Made by a program: the position numbers and the translations under genes
Notes under the pieces: model-generated
What the model was told of the DNA's origin: nothing
Databases searched by the model: none
Seen by the model: the letters and a program-made list of their open reading frames with translations, nothing else
Source of the DNA: CAWCBG01 sp963793845
GTDB lineage: Bacteria > Acidobacteriota > Terriglobia > Terriglobales > Acidobacteriaceae
Direction: 5' to 3'
Assembly: GCA_963793845.1 (NCBI GenBank)
Contig: CAWCBG010000012.1
Coordinates: 62,001 to 126,000 of the forward strand
Length of the DNA: 64,000 nucleotides
Shown here: one piece after another, positions 6,766 to 15,387 of the stretch
Layout of the letters: each line of letters opens with the position of its first letter
Numbering within the stretch: the stretch's first letter is position 1

Positions 6766-8958
6766 ATGTCTGTCACTCGTCGTACCTTCATCGCTACTGG
6801 AGCGGCGGCCGGCGCAGGGCTCCTGCTTGCCATAAACTTTCGCGGCGAGCCTCTGTTGAGTCAGGTCAAGAAAGCCGCACCGCCGCCGCCCGATCCGTTT
6901 GACGCGTGGATTCATGTGAAACCTACCGGAGAAGTCACGGTTATCGTGGCGAAATCGGAGATGGGGCAGGGCATCCGCACTGGGTTGCCCATGATCCTGG
7001 CGGAAGAAGCGGACCTGGACTGGAAGACGGTCACGGTCGAACAAGCGCCGACGCGGCCGGATATTTATACGCATCTTGGCACCGGTGGCAGCGGCAGCAC
7101 CATGGAAGGCTACATGCCTCTGCGTCGCGCCGGAGCCACGGTGCGCGAACTGATGATCACCGCGGCTGCTGCTCAATGGAAAGTACCGCGACAGCAATGC
7201 GTCGCCCGCGAGAGCGCGGTCTGGCACGAGAAAACGTCGCGAAAAGCGAGCTATGGTGAGCTGGTGGCCGCGGCTTCCAAACTGCCGCTTCCTGATCCGA
7301 AGAAAGTTCCGCTCAAGGACGAGTCGACCTTTGCGCTCATCGGTCACCCCACTCCGCGGGTAGACATTCCCGCGAAAGTGAACGGCAGCGCGCAATTCGG
7401 CATCGATGTGCGCTTACCCGGAATGGTGTACGCGGTGGTTGCGCGATGCCCGACGTTTGGCGGCAAGCCGGCGAAGTTCGACGCTACCAAGGCCAAAGCC
7501 GTGCCTGGAGTGAGCGATGTGTTTGAGATCCCGGCACTGGCAAAAGACATGCACTCCGCCGGGGGCGTGGTGGTGGTGGCAGACTCCACCTGGACGGCGA
7601 TCCAGGGCCGGAACGCGCTGGAAATTACATGGGATCGCGGTCCCGCGGCCTCGGAATCGACCGAGGCAATCTACCAGGAACTCCGCAAGGCGGCGAATCG
7701 ATCGGGCAAGCGGTTGCGCAACGACGGCGATGTCGACGCGGCGCTGGCCAAGTCACCGAAGAAGATCGAGGCGGTTTACGAGGCGCCGTTCCTCGCCCAC
7801 GCGACCATGGAGCCGATGAACATCACGGTGCAAGCTGGTGACGGTGGGTGTGAAGTCTGGGCGCCTACGCAATCGCCGGACTGGGTGCAGCGCACCTTCG
7901 CGGAGATTCTCGCGGTTCCTCCGGCCAAAGTGAAGGTGCATACGCTGCTGTCAGGTGGAGCATTTGGCCGGCGATACATGGCCGATTTCCCGGCTGAAGC
8001 GGCCCAGATCGTCAAGGTCATCGGAAAGCCGGTGCAACTGGTGTGGACGCGGGAAGATGATATGACGCACGATTTCTATCGGCCCGCCACCTGCCATCGC
8101 ATGCGCGGCGCTCTGAATGCGAAGGGGCAGCCGGTCGTCTGGTCGCACAACATGGCATCGGTTTCGATTCAGGGATTCTGGAAGCCCGATGCTCCGGCGG
8201 AAGAGTCGGAGCAGGGCGGAGCGCGCGAGATGCCGTATGCCATTCCCAATGTGCGTCTCGAGTTCAATCCCGTTGCCAGCGCGGTGCCACGCGCCTGGTG
8301 GCGCTCGGTGGAGAATTCCTTCAACGGCTTCGTGGTGGAGAGCTTCATCGACGAACTTGCAGCCGCGGCCGGTCAGGACCCGGTTGCGTTTCGGAAATCG
8401 TTGCTGCACGCCGTCCCCGGACGTAAGCCGGTTAGCGAAGATGCGCCCGAACCGGAGCGTTTGCTGGCCGTCCTTAAGCTGGCAGCAGAGAAGGCGAATT
8501 GGACGAAGCCACTGACAAAGCCTCGCGGCCGTGGCATCGCCACGTACGCTTCGTTTGGCAGCTACTTTGCCGAAGTCGCCGAGGTTTCGATCGTGGACGG
8601 CAAGACCTTCAAGGTCGATCGCATCGTCGCCGCCGTCGATTGCGGCAGGGCCATCAATCCTGAATCGGTACGTTCCCAGACGGAAGGGGCCATCATCTTT
8701 GGACTCACAGCCGCACTCAAGGGTGAGATCACCGTGCACAACGGCGCGGTCGATCAGGACAACTTCAACGGCTACGAACTGGTGCGCTTCAACGAGGCTC
8801 CGCCGATTGAGGTGTATCTGGTTGATAGCGACGAATCGCCGTCTGGCATGGGAGAGCCGGCCCTGCCGCCGATTGCCCCTGCCGTGGCAAACGCCATCTA
8901 CGCGGCCAGCGGTCAGCGGCTGAGACGCCTTCCGCTGCAGTTTGGCGTCAGCAGCTGA
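6766..8958 (+). CDS. Molybdopterin-binding subunit of isoquinoline 1-oxidoreductase-like enzyme
   Basis: Large catalytic subunit (730 residues) of an IorB-type molybdenum hydroxylase, which would hydroxylate an aldehyde or N-heterocycle. The N-terminus has a twin-arginine signal (TRRTFIATG plus a hydrophobic stretch), so the complex is probably exported folded to the periplasm. Molybdopterin-binding repeats follow (GGSGSTMEGY, GGAFGRRYMADF). Near the C-terminus is GMGEPALPPIAPA, whose Glu is the conserved catalytic residue of the family. AAGGGAG precedes the ATG. Such enzymes usually carry molybdopterin-cytosine dinucleotide and need an XdhC-type insertion factor; one lies at 30054. The physiological substrate is not deducible. 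Confidence 0.93.
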   Translation: MSVTRRTFIATGAAAGAGLLLAINFRGEPLLSQVKKAAPPPPDPFDAWIHVKPTGEVTVIVAKSEMGQGIRTGLPMILAEEADLDWKTVTVEQAPTRPDIYTHLGTGGSGSTMEGYMPLRRAGATVRELMITAAAAQWKVPRQQCVARESAVWHEKTSRKASYGELVAAASKLPLPDPKKVPLKDESTFALIGHPTPRVDIPAKVNGSAQFGIDVRLPGMVYAVVARCPTFGGKPAKFDATKAKAVPGVSDVFEIPALAKDMHSAGGVVVVADSTWTAIQGRNALEITWDRGPAASESTEAIYQELRKAANRSGKRLRNDGDVDAALAKSPKKIEAVYEAPFLAHATMEPMNITVQAGDGGCEVWAPTQSPDWVQRTFAEILAVPPAKVKVHTLLSGGAFGRRYMADFPAEAAQIVKVIGKPVQLVWTREDDMTHDFYRPATCHRMRGALNAKGQPVVWSHNMASVSIQGFWKPDAPAEESEQGGAREMPYAIPNVRLEFNPVASAVPRAWWRSVENSFNGFVVESFIDELAAAAGQDPVAFRKSLLHAVPGRKPVSEDAPEPERLLAVLKLAAEKANWTKPLTKPRGRGIATYASFGSYFAEVAEVSIVDGKTFKVDRIVAAVDCGRAINPESVRSQTEGAIIFGLTAALKGEITVHNGAVDQDNFNGYELVRFNEAPPIEVYLVDSDESPSGMGEPALPPIAPAVANAIYAASGQRLRRLPLQFGVSS

Positions 8959-9299
8959 GACGAGAGAAGATTCCGAGTTGCTGTTTCCCCGGCACAGCGT
9001 GCCTTCGCCGTTACGGTGGTGACGTCACTTTTTTCCCCATCGTCATTGCGAGCCGCAGCGAGACGAGTCGAGGAGCTTGCTGTTTACGGGAGTGGGAGCA
9101 CTGCCATCGCAAAGCAGGTTTCCTCTATGCCGGCTGAAAGCCCTTGGTCGGAATGACGAAGTAGTAAAAGGTGAAGGGGACTCAAAACCCCTCAGGATTA
9201 TCAGCGTCGTAGACGCTGGCCTAAAAGGCCAGCTCTATCACCAAGAACAGGAAAGCGTGGCGCGGAACGCGTGCCTGAAGGGGGGCGCCGCAATCCGCT
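8959..9299. other. Intergenic hairpin-rich region
   Basis: No gene seen. It holds several palindromic elements: a GTCATTGCGAGCCGCAGCGAG motif at about 9042, related to the one at 26543; a GCTGGCCT-AAA-AGGCCAGC hairpin at about 9217-9235; and a truncated copy of the 100-bp repeat from 9242. Confidence 0.6.
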
Positions 9300-9302
9300 C
9301 TA
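9242..9302. repeat. Truncated third copy of the 100-bp intergenic repeat
   Basis: The bases AAGCGTGGCGCGGAACGCG and the following GTGCCTGAAG match the core of the repeats at 3888 and 4444, with an internal deletion afterwards. Its end supplies the stop codon of the MoaD-like gene, so repeat insertion has probably changed that gene's 3' end. Confidence 0.7.
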
Positions 9303-9620
9303 GACGTATCGCTGACAGACCTGTGAAGCACATTCGTTCGCGCCGCCACTGACGGCGGGGACGATAGAAATCTCCGATCGGGCGGGGATGGGGCTCGCGA
9401 GTCCGCCGGTGTATCGTGAATTTTCGTTGTCAATGAAAATGTTGATGTGCTCCCGCACCTGTCCTTGCTCAGTTACGACGCGGTCGCGAACGCCCGGATA
9501 GAGCGTCCAGAGAACCGCCAGAGCGTCGCCCAAAGTTGCCGGCGCGCCGGGAATCTCGACTCGGCTGCTTCCCCCGGTGAATTCGCGCAAGGCCCCGGGA
9601 ATATAAAAGATGATCGGCAA
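9300..9620 (-). CDS. MoaD/ThiS-family ubiquitin-like protein with C-terminal extension
   Basis: A 106-residue beta-grasp protein resembling MoaD/ThiS sulfur carriers. The characteristic end of the fold, SIVPAVSGG, is present, but 13 residues (ANECASQVCQRYV) follow the Gly-Gly. Active carriers normally end at Gly-Gly, so this one would need trimming or does not act as a carrier. The stop codon lies at the edge of an intergenic repeat, so the tail may be an insertion by-product. The TTG start at 9620 has AGAGGT six bases upstream, within the end of the kinase-propeller gene, so translation is coupled. Pairs of a MoaD-like gene with a BNR-propeller gene are known in other bacteria; the role is unknown. 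Confidence 0.82.
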   Translation of the reverse strand: MPIIFYIPGALREFTGGSSRVEIPGAPATLGDALAVLWTLYPGVRDRVVTEQGQVREHINIFIDNENSRYTGGLASPIPARSEISIVPAVSGGANECASQVCQRYV

Positions 9621-9624
9621 CCGA

Positions 9625-11730
9625 TTACCTCTTTGCCCGCCGCGACTGCTTTTGCGAGCGCGATTTCGTGAGCCGTGCCGGCGCGGAAGCGGCCTTAGGT
9701 TTGGTGGGTGCTATGGCCCCGGAGGCGTCCTCGACAACGGCACTCCGCACGCATACCACCGATGGCAACCCTTCCAGTATCTTTTGCCACGTCTTGCCCT
9801 CGTCGCAGGAGCCGAATAGCTGTCCGCTGCGTGTACCGAAGAAAATTCCGGCCGGGTCGAGTGCGTCGACCGCGATGGCATCCCGCAACACCGTTTCGTA
9901 GGCACGCTTTTGTGGCAGACCGCGCATGAGAGGCTCCCAGGAGGCGCCACTGTTGCGGGTGCGATACACCCGCAGACGCCCGTCGCACGCGCAACGAAAC
10001 TCATCCGATTCAACCGGAATGATGTACACGCAGTCAGGATTTCTGGGGTGGGTCACGATAGCGAAACCGAAATCCGACGGTACTCCGTTAGCAATGTCAA
10101 TCCAGTCTTCGGCCCAATTGTCTGAGCGGTACAGTCCCCAATGGCTTTGCAGAAAAAGGCGCTCCGGACGAGTGGGATGCAGCACCATTTTATGCACGCA
10201 CTGCCCGAATTCGGGATACCGCTCGGGCATCGTCACGGCGCGGATGCCACGGTTTTGCGCCGTCCACGTCTGTCCGCCATCGTTGGTGCGGTAAACACCG
10301 CCCGAGGAGATAGCGACGTACATCCGCTGCTTGTCCGATGGATCGAGCAGGATAGTGTGTAAAGCCAGTCCACCGTTTCCCGGCATCCAGCGTGGACGAT
10401 GGGGATGATCGAACAGTCCGCGCACCAGCGACCAGGTTGCGCCAGCATCACGGCTTTCGAACAGGGCTGCGGGCTCCACGCCGCAATACAGCACGTCGGG
10501 TTCCTCGGGCCGGCCGAGCGTAATCTGCCAGATATTCTTCAGCGAGACGCCGGTCTCCGAAGGGAATCGAATGGGGGCCTGCTGCGGATTAGTCCAGCTC
10601 TTGCCGTAGTCGTCGGTTGAACGCAGCATGGTGCCCCAATAACTCGAGGTCGAAGCCCAAATGCGGTGCCGTCCTGCGCGGTTGTCATAGGCCATGGCGT
10701 AGACGTTGTGCCCGTGGAAGTAAGGGCCGCCAACTTCCCAGCGGCGGCGCTGGCTGTTCGAGCGCAGGATGAAGGCTCCTTTCGTAGTTCCCAGCAACAG
10801 AAGCGAATCACCCTTCTTGACCTGAGCGTGCTGCACGCTGTGCATGACCGTCGTGCGGGGTGCGCCGGGATCGGCGCTGGGAGTCTGCGCAACGATTCCG
10901 GCAGACTGAACCGCTTCCAGAGCCGCTTGCACTTCGCTCGCGCGTTGATATCGCTGTATCGGCTCCTTGGTGAGGCAGCGCTGAATGATGGCCCACAAGC
11001 CCGGCGGCACGGGAGGGCCGAGAGGCTTCGGGATTTCGCGCATGATTGCCGAGCTGATTTCGAAGCCGGTGCGTCCCTCGAATGGCAGAAGTCCCGAAGC
11101 TGCTTCGTAGAGCACGACGCCCAGCGCCCACAGATCACTGCGATAGTCCGCCGGCTCGCCACGCAGAATTTCGGGCGCCATGTAGGGCAGAGTTCCGCTT
11201 ACGCTGGATACATCCTGTATGGTCGCGAGGGAGCGGGTCGTCCCGTCGAATAGACTGCCGCCCACCTGTTTGGCCAAACCGAAATCAAGGACCTTCACGA
11301 GACCGTCAGGAGTGATGACAATATTCGCGCTCTTCAGATCGCGGTGAACGATACCGCGGTCATGCGCGCGCGCCAGTGCGCTGGCGATCTGCACACCGTA
11401 CCGCAGGACAGACTCGGGCGGAAGTCCCATATCGGCGCACATGGCGCGCAGAGACTTTCCCTCCACCAGCTCCATCACGATGTACAGTTCACCGTTGGTC
11501 TCGCTGACCTCGTGAATGGTGCAGATGTTGGGATGGGCAAGAGAAGAAGAAGCCCGCGCCTCCTGGAGCAGACGTTGGCCGGCCGACGAATCAAGACCGG
11601 CATCCTGATTCACGACCTTTACGGCTACATCGCGGTGTAAGACTTCATCATAAGCGCGATAGACAACCCCCATGCCACCTTCGCCGATCTTCGCCACAAC
11701 CCGGCAATGACCGAGCATTTGACCTATCAC
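9625..11730 (-). CDS. Ser/Thr kinase fused to BNR/sortilin-like beta-propeller
   Basis: A 701-residue protein. Residues ~8-275 form a PknB-type kinase with GEGGMG in the Gly loop, Lys38, HRDLK at 129-133, DFG at 149-151 and APE in the activation segment. After a short linker, residues ~300-690 form a BNR/exo-sialidase-like or sortilin-like propeller with repeated DGGQTW, DAGATW and NSGASW motifs. No membrane segment is visible between them, so both halves are probably cytoplasmic, which is odd for a propeller usually thought of as extracellular. The start is GTG at 11730, with an ATG four codons later as an alternative. It is the first gene of a two-gene operon with the MoaD-like protein. The ligand of the propeller is unknown. 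Confidence 0.88.
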   Translation of the reverse strand: MIGQMLGHCRVVAKIGEGGMGVVYRAYDEVLHRDVAVKVVNQDAGLDSSAGQRLLQEARASSSLAHPNICTIHEVSETNGELYIVMELVEGKSLRAMCADMGLPPESVLRYGVQIASALARAHDRGIVHRDLKSANIVITPDGLVKVLDFGLAKQVGGSLFDGTTRSLATIQDVSSVSGTLPYMAPEILRGEPADYRSDLWALGVVLYEAASGLLPFEGRTGFEISSAIMREIPKPLGPPVPPGLWAIIQRCLTKEPIQRYQRASEVQAALEAVQSAGIVAQTPSADPGAPRTTVMHSVQHAQVKKGDSLLLLGTTKGAFILRSNSQRRRWEVGGPYFHGHNVYAMAYDNRAGRHRIWASTSSYWGTMLRSTDDYGKSWTNPQQAPIRFPSETGVSLKNIWQITLGRPEEPDVLYCGVEPAALFESRDAGATWSLVRGLFDHPHRPRWMPGNGGLALHTILLDPSDKQRMYVAISSGGVYRTNDGGQTWTAQNRGIRAVTMPERYPEFGQCVHKMVLHPTRPERLFLQSHWGLYRSDNWAEDWIDIANGVPSDFGFAIVTHPRNPDCVYIIPVESDEFRCACDGRLRVYRTRNSGASWEPLMRGLPQKRAYETVLRDAIAVDALDPAGIFFGTRSGQLFGSCDEGKTWQKILEGLPSVVCVRSAVVEDASGAIAPTKPKAASAPARLTKSRSQKQSRRAKR

Positions 11731-11875
11731 GCAGTGCTTACCCCCGATTCATGCTAGGCTGCATCGCGAAGATCCGTCAATGAAACCAGCCGCATGCGAG
11801 CGCCGCGACCGTGAACTCTCCTCCGTCGGCCGGCACTCTCCGGCACGTTGCAGCCCCCTACGGTTGCCTTCGCAC

Positions 11876-12415
11876 TCACTTGCTGGCGTTAACCAGGGGA
11901 AGCATCTCAGAGAACTGCAAATTGATCAGCAAGTCGATGTGGCGATCGATCTGGTACCACCGTGCGGTCTTCTTACCGGAGATGACCTTCTCGAAAATCG
12001 GAATGTATTTCATGCGCAGCTCGAGAAGTTGCTCGTCAACTGCGGTGGCTCGCTTCATGTAATCGTTCGCCTCCGCATCGGTCAAGGTATCGTAATGTGC
12101 CGCATATTCCTTCATCAGCGACCAGCGTTCGTCGTTCGGTTTGATGGCTTCCTTCCTGTACTGGTCAAAGATGGGCCAAAACTTGGTGGCCTCATCCGCG
12201 GTGAGAGACATGTTCTGCGCGGTAATCTCTTTGCGACGCGCACGGATGTTTTGCCGCAGCATCTCGATGTCCTGATCGCTGGCGACCTTGGATTGCGCAT
12301 TCGCGCCGGGAGCCGTTTGCGCGGCTGGCGGTTGTGCCGCCTGAGCGAACATCCACACGTTGCACACGAGCAGTACAGCGCTGAGAACCACGATCGATAC
12401 GACACTCTTCTTCAT
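11876..12415 (-). CDS. Secreted hypothetical protein
   Basis: A 179-residue protein with a clear signal peptide (MKKSVVSIVVLSAVLL..., cleavage near AQA) and a helical, charged mature part (NIRARRKEITAQ, LTADEATKFWPIFDQYRKEA). The layout is reminiscent of periplasmic Spy/CpxP-type helical proteins, but I do not see their diagnostic motif. The ATG at 12415 has AAAAGGAG six bases upstream, which overrides the longer open frame. Its 3' end is 146 bases from the divergent kinase-propeller gene's start. Confidence 0.72.
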   Translation of the reverse strand: MKKSVVSIVVLSAVLLVCNVWMFAQAAQPPAAQTAPGANAQSKVASDQDIEMLRQNIRARRKEITAQNMSLTADEATKFWPIFDQYRKEAIKPNDERWSLMKEYAAHYDTLTDAEANDYMKRATAVDEQLLELRMKYIPIFEKVISGKKTARWYQIDRHIDLLINLQFSEMLPLVNASK

Positions 12416-12482
12416 GCCTTCTCCTTTTAAATCTGGAAGTCCCGGCCGCTCCCGTCGTTGGAATGGCAACGTGGCAAGCGGT

Positions 12483-12710
12483 TCAGGGCAGCGTACCTTC
12501 TTCCATCCATTGCTTGAAGCGGGCGAGCTGTTCTTTAGGCCAGGGCTCGTCGCAAGGCATGCTGCCATCGGCGAGTCGATCGTAGATGTTAGCAGCTTGC
12601 GCCTTCACGTCGGCATACGACGAGAGGTCTAGCCCGACGTCCTTCATGATGGGCAAGTCGATGTCGTCTCGGAACAAGGGACGAATGTCTTTAGCGAAGC
12701 TGAGAGCCAC
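12483..12710 (-). CDS. Small hypothetical protein
   Basis: A 75-residue protein (FAKDIRPLFRDDID..., ending GTMP-like SMPCDEPWPKEQ and an amphipathic helix). It resembles small proteins related to cytochrome-like domains in other soil bacteria, but it has no CxxCH haem motif and only one Cys. The GTG start has GAGGTGA upstream. It is followed 68 bases later by the secreted protein on the same strand, so the two may be co-transcribed. Confidence 0.62.
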   Translation of the reverse strand: MALSFAKDIRPLFRDDIDLPIMKDVGLDLSSYADVKAQAANIYDRLADGSMPCDEPWPKEQLARFKQWMEEGTLP

Positions 12711-12778
12711 GGAATCACCTCACGAGATTTCGGCGCTCCATCCTATCGCAGACCACGTCCTGAATGGAACCGAAGCAG

Positions 12779-13018
12779 TCAGGGCCGCGCCGCTGGGGAA
12801 TGGGTGCGGTTGAGATCCCACTTGCTGGTAAAGGACGTCGTGTCTGTGGTGTAGAGTTCGTGCACCTTGAAGTCGGCTTCGGCCTGGGAAAGACTGCATG
12901 ATGCGAAGAAATTGCGCAGCTCGTTCCGCAGGTTGGCGTTCACGGTTTTGCCGGACATAACGCCGTCGACAAAGATCTCAACCACTGCGCCTTTGCGTAT
13001 CAATCTGTATTCATGCAT
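12779..13018 (-). CDS. Small hypothetical protein
   Basis: A 79-residue protein starting MHEYRLIRKGAVVEIFVDG, with no signal or membrane segment. The first part looks like a short beta-hairpin domain. The ATG at 13018 lacks a strong ribosome site; a TTG three codons upstream is possible. It is on the same strand as its neighbours but downstream of a strong terminator. I do not recognise the family. Confidence 0.5.
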   Translation of the reverse strand: MHEYRLIRKGAVVEIFVDGVMSGKTVNANLRNELRNFFASCSLSQAEADFKVHELYTTDTTSFTSKWDLNRTHSPAARP

Positions 13019-13068
13019 GAATGCCAAGTGTAGCAGGCGCGGAAGCTTCTCATCGCGGTGATCGCACT

Positions 13069-13103
13069 GAAAAAAGATCCGCCATCCTGGGATGGCGGAT
13101 CTC
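13069..13103 (-). terminator. Rho-independent terminator of the PEP-CTERM gene
   Basis: A near-perfect hairpin at 13076-13101 (GATCCGCCATCC arms with a very short loop) is followed on the minus strand by TTTTTT. It is 30 bases downstream of the PEP-CTERM gene's stop. Confidence 0.9.
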
Positions 13104-13132
13104 CACTGAAGAATAGTGAGTTGGTTGTAGAC

Positions 13133-13780
13133 CTAGAAGCGGCGACGCAACTGCGTGAAGGCTCCGAGGAGTCCCGTCGCCATGAGGGCCAGCGTTCCGG
13201 GCTCCGGCGTTGTGCCTCCCGGGCCGGTCAGATAAAACGCGTGCTCCTGGCCATTGTTGTTCCAGTTGCCGAAGCAGGCGCCGGTCGTCAGATCGCATTC
13301 GAGACCCGTCGTCGTGCTGTTAGGATCGGTCGTCTCCCAGTAAAACTCGGAACGCGCGTTGTTGGAGATGTCTCCGTTGTGCAGGGCGAGGTGATAGGTA
13401 CCAGGCCCCAGCGTCAGGTCGCTGATATTCCAGTCATTTTCGAACTCGCAACCGAAGAAAACGCACACGCCAGTGGCTGTGTGCGTAACGGCCTGGTTGG
13501 CGCTTGCCAGGACGTCATTGAAGTTGGGATCGCCGCCCGAGTCGCCTGTGATCCACCAGCTGATCGTGCCCGCGTAGGAGCCTTCAACATCCCAAAAGTG
13601 GATGTCTGAGATGGTCGTGGTAGAAGTCAGGGTGAAGTCCTCGGTTTGCACCCATTCCGTCATCTCGTTGCCGTTCTGCTGATTGGGGCCGCCATTGTTG
13701 TAGACAACCGTGCTGGCGTGGGCGAACGTGCCAGCAAAAATCAGTAAAGCCAGGGCGCTTAGAGCAATTCTTGTTTTCAA
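13133..13780 (-). CDS. PEP-CTERM sorting-domain protein
   Basis: A 215-residue secreted protein. It has an N-terminal signal peptide (TRIALSALALLIFAG..., ending AHA) and a beta-rich Asn/Thr/Gly-rich body with two Cys pairs. It ends in a classic PEP-CTERM signal: TPEPGTLALMATGLLG followed by a basic end (QLRRRF). Such proteins are processed by an exosortase (EpsH/XrtA family) and linked to exopolysaccharide or surface structures. The TTG at 13780 is chosen because AGGAGG lies seven bases upstream. No exosortase gene is in this window. Confidence 0.88.
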   Translation of the reverse strand: MKTRIALSALALLIFAGTFAHASTVVYNNGGPNQQNGNEMTEWVQTEDFTLTSTTTISDIHFWDVEGSYAGTISWWITGDSGGDPNFNDVLASANQAVTHTATGVCVFFGCEFENDWNISDLTLGPGTYHLALHNGDISNNARSEFYWETTDPNSTTTGLECDLTTGACFGNWNNNGQEHAFYLTGPGGTTPEPGTLALMATGLLGAFTQLRRRF

Positions 13781-14016
13781 ATGCTTTCCTCCTGCAGTAT
13801 TGGACAGCGGCGGACAGTATGTACCATTTAAGTGGCATGTCAAATCGAAAAGTAGTCTTGTGACTCTCAATTACAAATTCGTATGTACTTTTTTCCCGAA
13901 AGAGGAATGGCCCAATCCGTGGGTGCCTTTCGCCACGTGGGCTGGGCCCGGCTAGGCAACCCAGTTCCCACAAATCCGGTGGCCAAGAGAAAAAACTGAC
14001 GGTAAGATCAGCTCGT

Positions 14017-14496
14017 ATGACTCCTGCCGAAAAAGGGCGAACGCCAGTCGTCTGCCTGAGCGATGTGATTGAGGCGCTCGACATGGAAAGTGACGAGCTG
14101 CATTCCTGCCTGGATCCTGAGACCGGCGAAATTATTACCTTCAACGAGGAAGAGGCCCATATCGCCGAGCGTGGCGACTGGGCCACGGCTCCGTCATGGA
14201 TGCAGGAATACTTACCCAAGGTGAAGCGCGCGCTGCAAGACCCTCGCATGCTGGAGCTGCCCGATCGCATACATATCGATGAATGGCGCATGATGCAGGA
14301 CTTTGCCTCCGAACAGGAGCAATGCCGTTGCCACCCCGAGCTGATGTCAGCGGTCCACGGTTCGGGGGCCTTCCGGCGCTTCAAACATGCGATTTACCGG
14401 CTGGGTCTGGAGGACGCGTGGTTCCGCTATCGCGAGACAGCCTACGAGCGCGTCGCCCGGGAATGGCTGGAAGAAAACAATATCCCTTATCGCTGA
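14017..14496 (+). CDS. UPF0158 family protein
   Basis: A 159-residue soluble protein with the typical UPF0158 layout. An N-terminal part contains a DPETGEIITF strand followed by an acidic helix. In the C-terminal half, FRRFKHAIYRLGLEDAW and RYRETAYERVAREWLEE are the family's conserved end. The function of the family is not established. It probably stands alone; the next rightward gene is the RAYT unit. Confidence 0.83.
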   Translation: MTPAEKGRTPVVCLSDVIEALDMESDELHSCLDPETGEIITFNEEEAHIAERGDWATAPSWMQEYLPKVKRALQDPRMLELPDRIHIDEWRMMQDFASEQEQCRCHPELMSAVHGSGAFRRFKHAIYRLGLEDAWFRYRETAYERVAREWLEENNIPYR

Positions 14497-14654
14497 TGGG
14501 GGCGGTCCTGCGTTTCGGCATCGGCGGATATCAGTTCGACTCCCTAATCTGACTTCCCGATATGGCACCACTTTCCTGTCGCCAGTGCGCTTTGTCCTGA
14601 ACGATCGCCGACGGAGACCGGAACATCCGACGGGGAACCTACAATGCGCTCGCA

Positions 14655-14690
14655 GGTGGCCCATTCAAGCCTGGTTTTGGCTTGAGTGGG
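14655..14690 (+). repeat. REP hairpin, left copy of intact REPtron
   Basis: A 36-base hairpin (arms CCCATTCAAGCC and GGCTTGAGTGGG). It is repeated inverted at 15267-15302 with 35 of 36 identical. Together they flank the intact RAYT gene. The sequence is unrelated to the REP at 125-377. Confidence 0.9.
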
Positions 14691-14740
14691 ATGTCCAGAT
14701 GTCACAGACTCAGTCTGGCGAACAAGACTAGATTGTCCTC

Positions 14741-15292
14741 ATGCCATGGGGACTAACGCGTTTTCACCACAGCGGACAGAGTCATTTCGTCACTTTCTGC
14801 TGCTACCATCGCCGTCAGTTGTTCAGCACGGACGCAACGCGACGAATCTTCGAGTCAGCCTTGGAGCGGGTGCGCCGCACCTTCAGGCTTGAGGTCTACG
14901 GGTACGTCGTGATGCCGGAGCACCTACACCTCCTGCTCAGCGAACCACAGCAGGATACGCTGGCCGATGCGCTGAAGTCATTGAAGCAGGGGGTATCGCG
15001 GCGTTTGATTGGCGATGCGGATCATTTCTGGCAAAAGAGATATTACGATTTCAACATTCGAACTCACGCGCAGTTTGTGGAGAAGCTGCGCTACATTCAT
15101 CGCAATCCAGTAAAGGCTGGACTGTGCGAACGTCCGGAGGACTGGGCGTGGAGCAGTTTCCGTCATTACGCAACCGGCTGTGAGGGACGGGTGGAGATCG
15201 AGTCAGAATGGACGGCGCGAACCTGCGAACGAGCTGCGGGAACACTTTGTCCGGCGATAGCGCTGCCCCACTCAAGCCAAAACCGGGCTTGA
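14741..15292 (+). CDS. REP-associated tyrosine transposase (RAYT, Y1/IS200-like)
   Basis: A 183-residue transposase of the TnpA-REP family, related to IS200/IS605 Y1 enzymes. It shows the HUH metal-binding motif (MPEHLHLLLSEP) and the downstream YIHRNPVKAGL region with the candidate catalytic Tyr, followed by WSSFRHYATG. The length is normal for the family. It lies between inverted REP copies (14655-14690, 15267-15302), and the last eight codons run into the right copy. RAYTs nick and rejoin REP single-strand hairpins and are usually single-copy, domesticated genes. The frame is intact, so it may still be active. A remnant of a second unit is at 209-303. Confidence 0.93.
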   Translation: MPWGLTRFHHSGQSHFVTFCCYHRRQLFSTDATRRIFESALERVRRTFRLEVYGYVVMPEHLHLLLSEPQQDTLADALKSLKQGVSRRLIGDADHFWQKRYYDFNIRTHAQFVEKLRYIHRNPVKAGLCERPEDWAWSSFRHYATGCEGRVEIESEWTARTCERAAGTLCPAIALPHSSQNRA

Positions 15293-15302
15293 ATGGGCCA
15301 CC
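15267..15302 (-). repeat. REP hairpin, right copy of intact REPtron
   Basis: Inverted partner of 14655-14690, with a single mismatch. It overlaps the 3' end of the transposase coding region. Confidence 0.9.
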
Positions 15303-15387
15303 GGGCGCGTCCGCTCGCCATGACTTGGTTCCGCAAACCTCTCAGGCCGCCACACGTGCCACCGTTGAAACAGCTATACTTCCGCCC

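Noticed and set aside
6622..8739. Long minus-strand frames opposite the IorB-like gene
   Set aside because: The plus strand encodes an unmistakable molybdopterin enzyme; the minus frames are shadows of high GC content.
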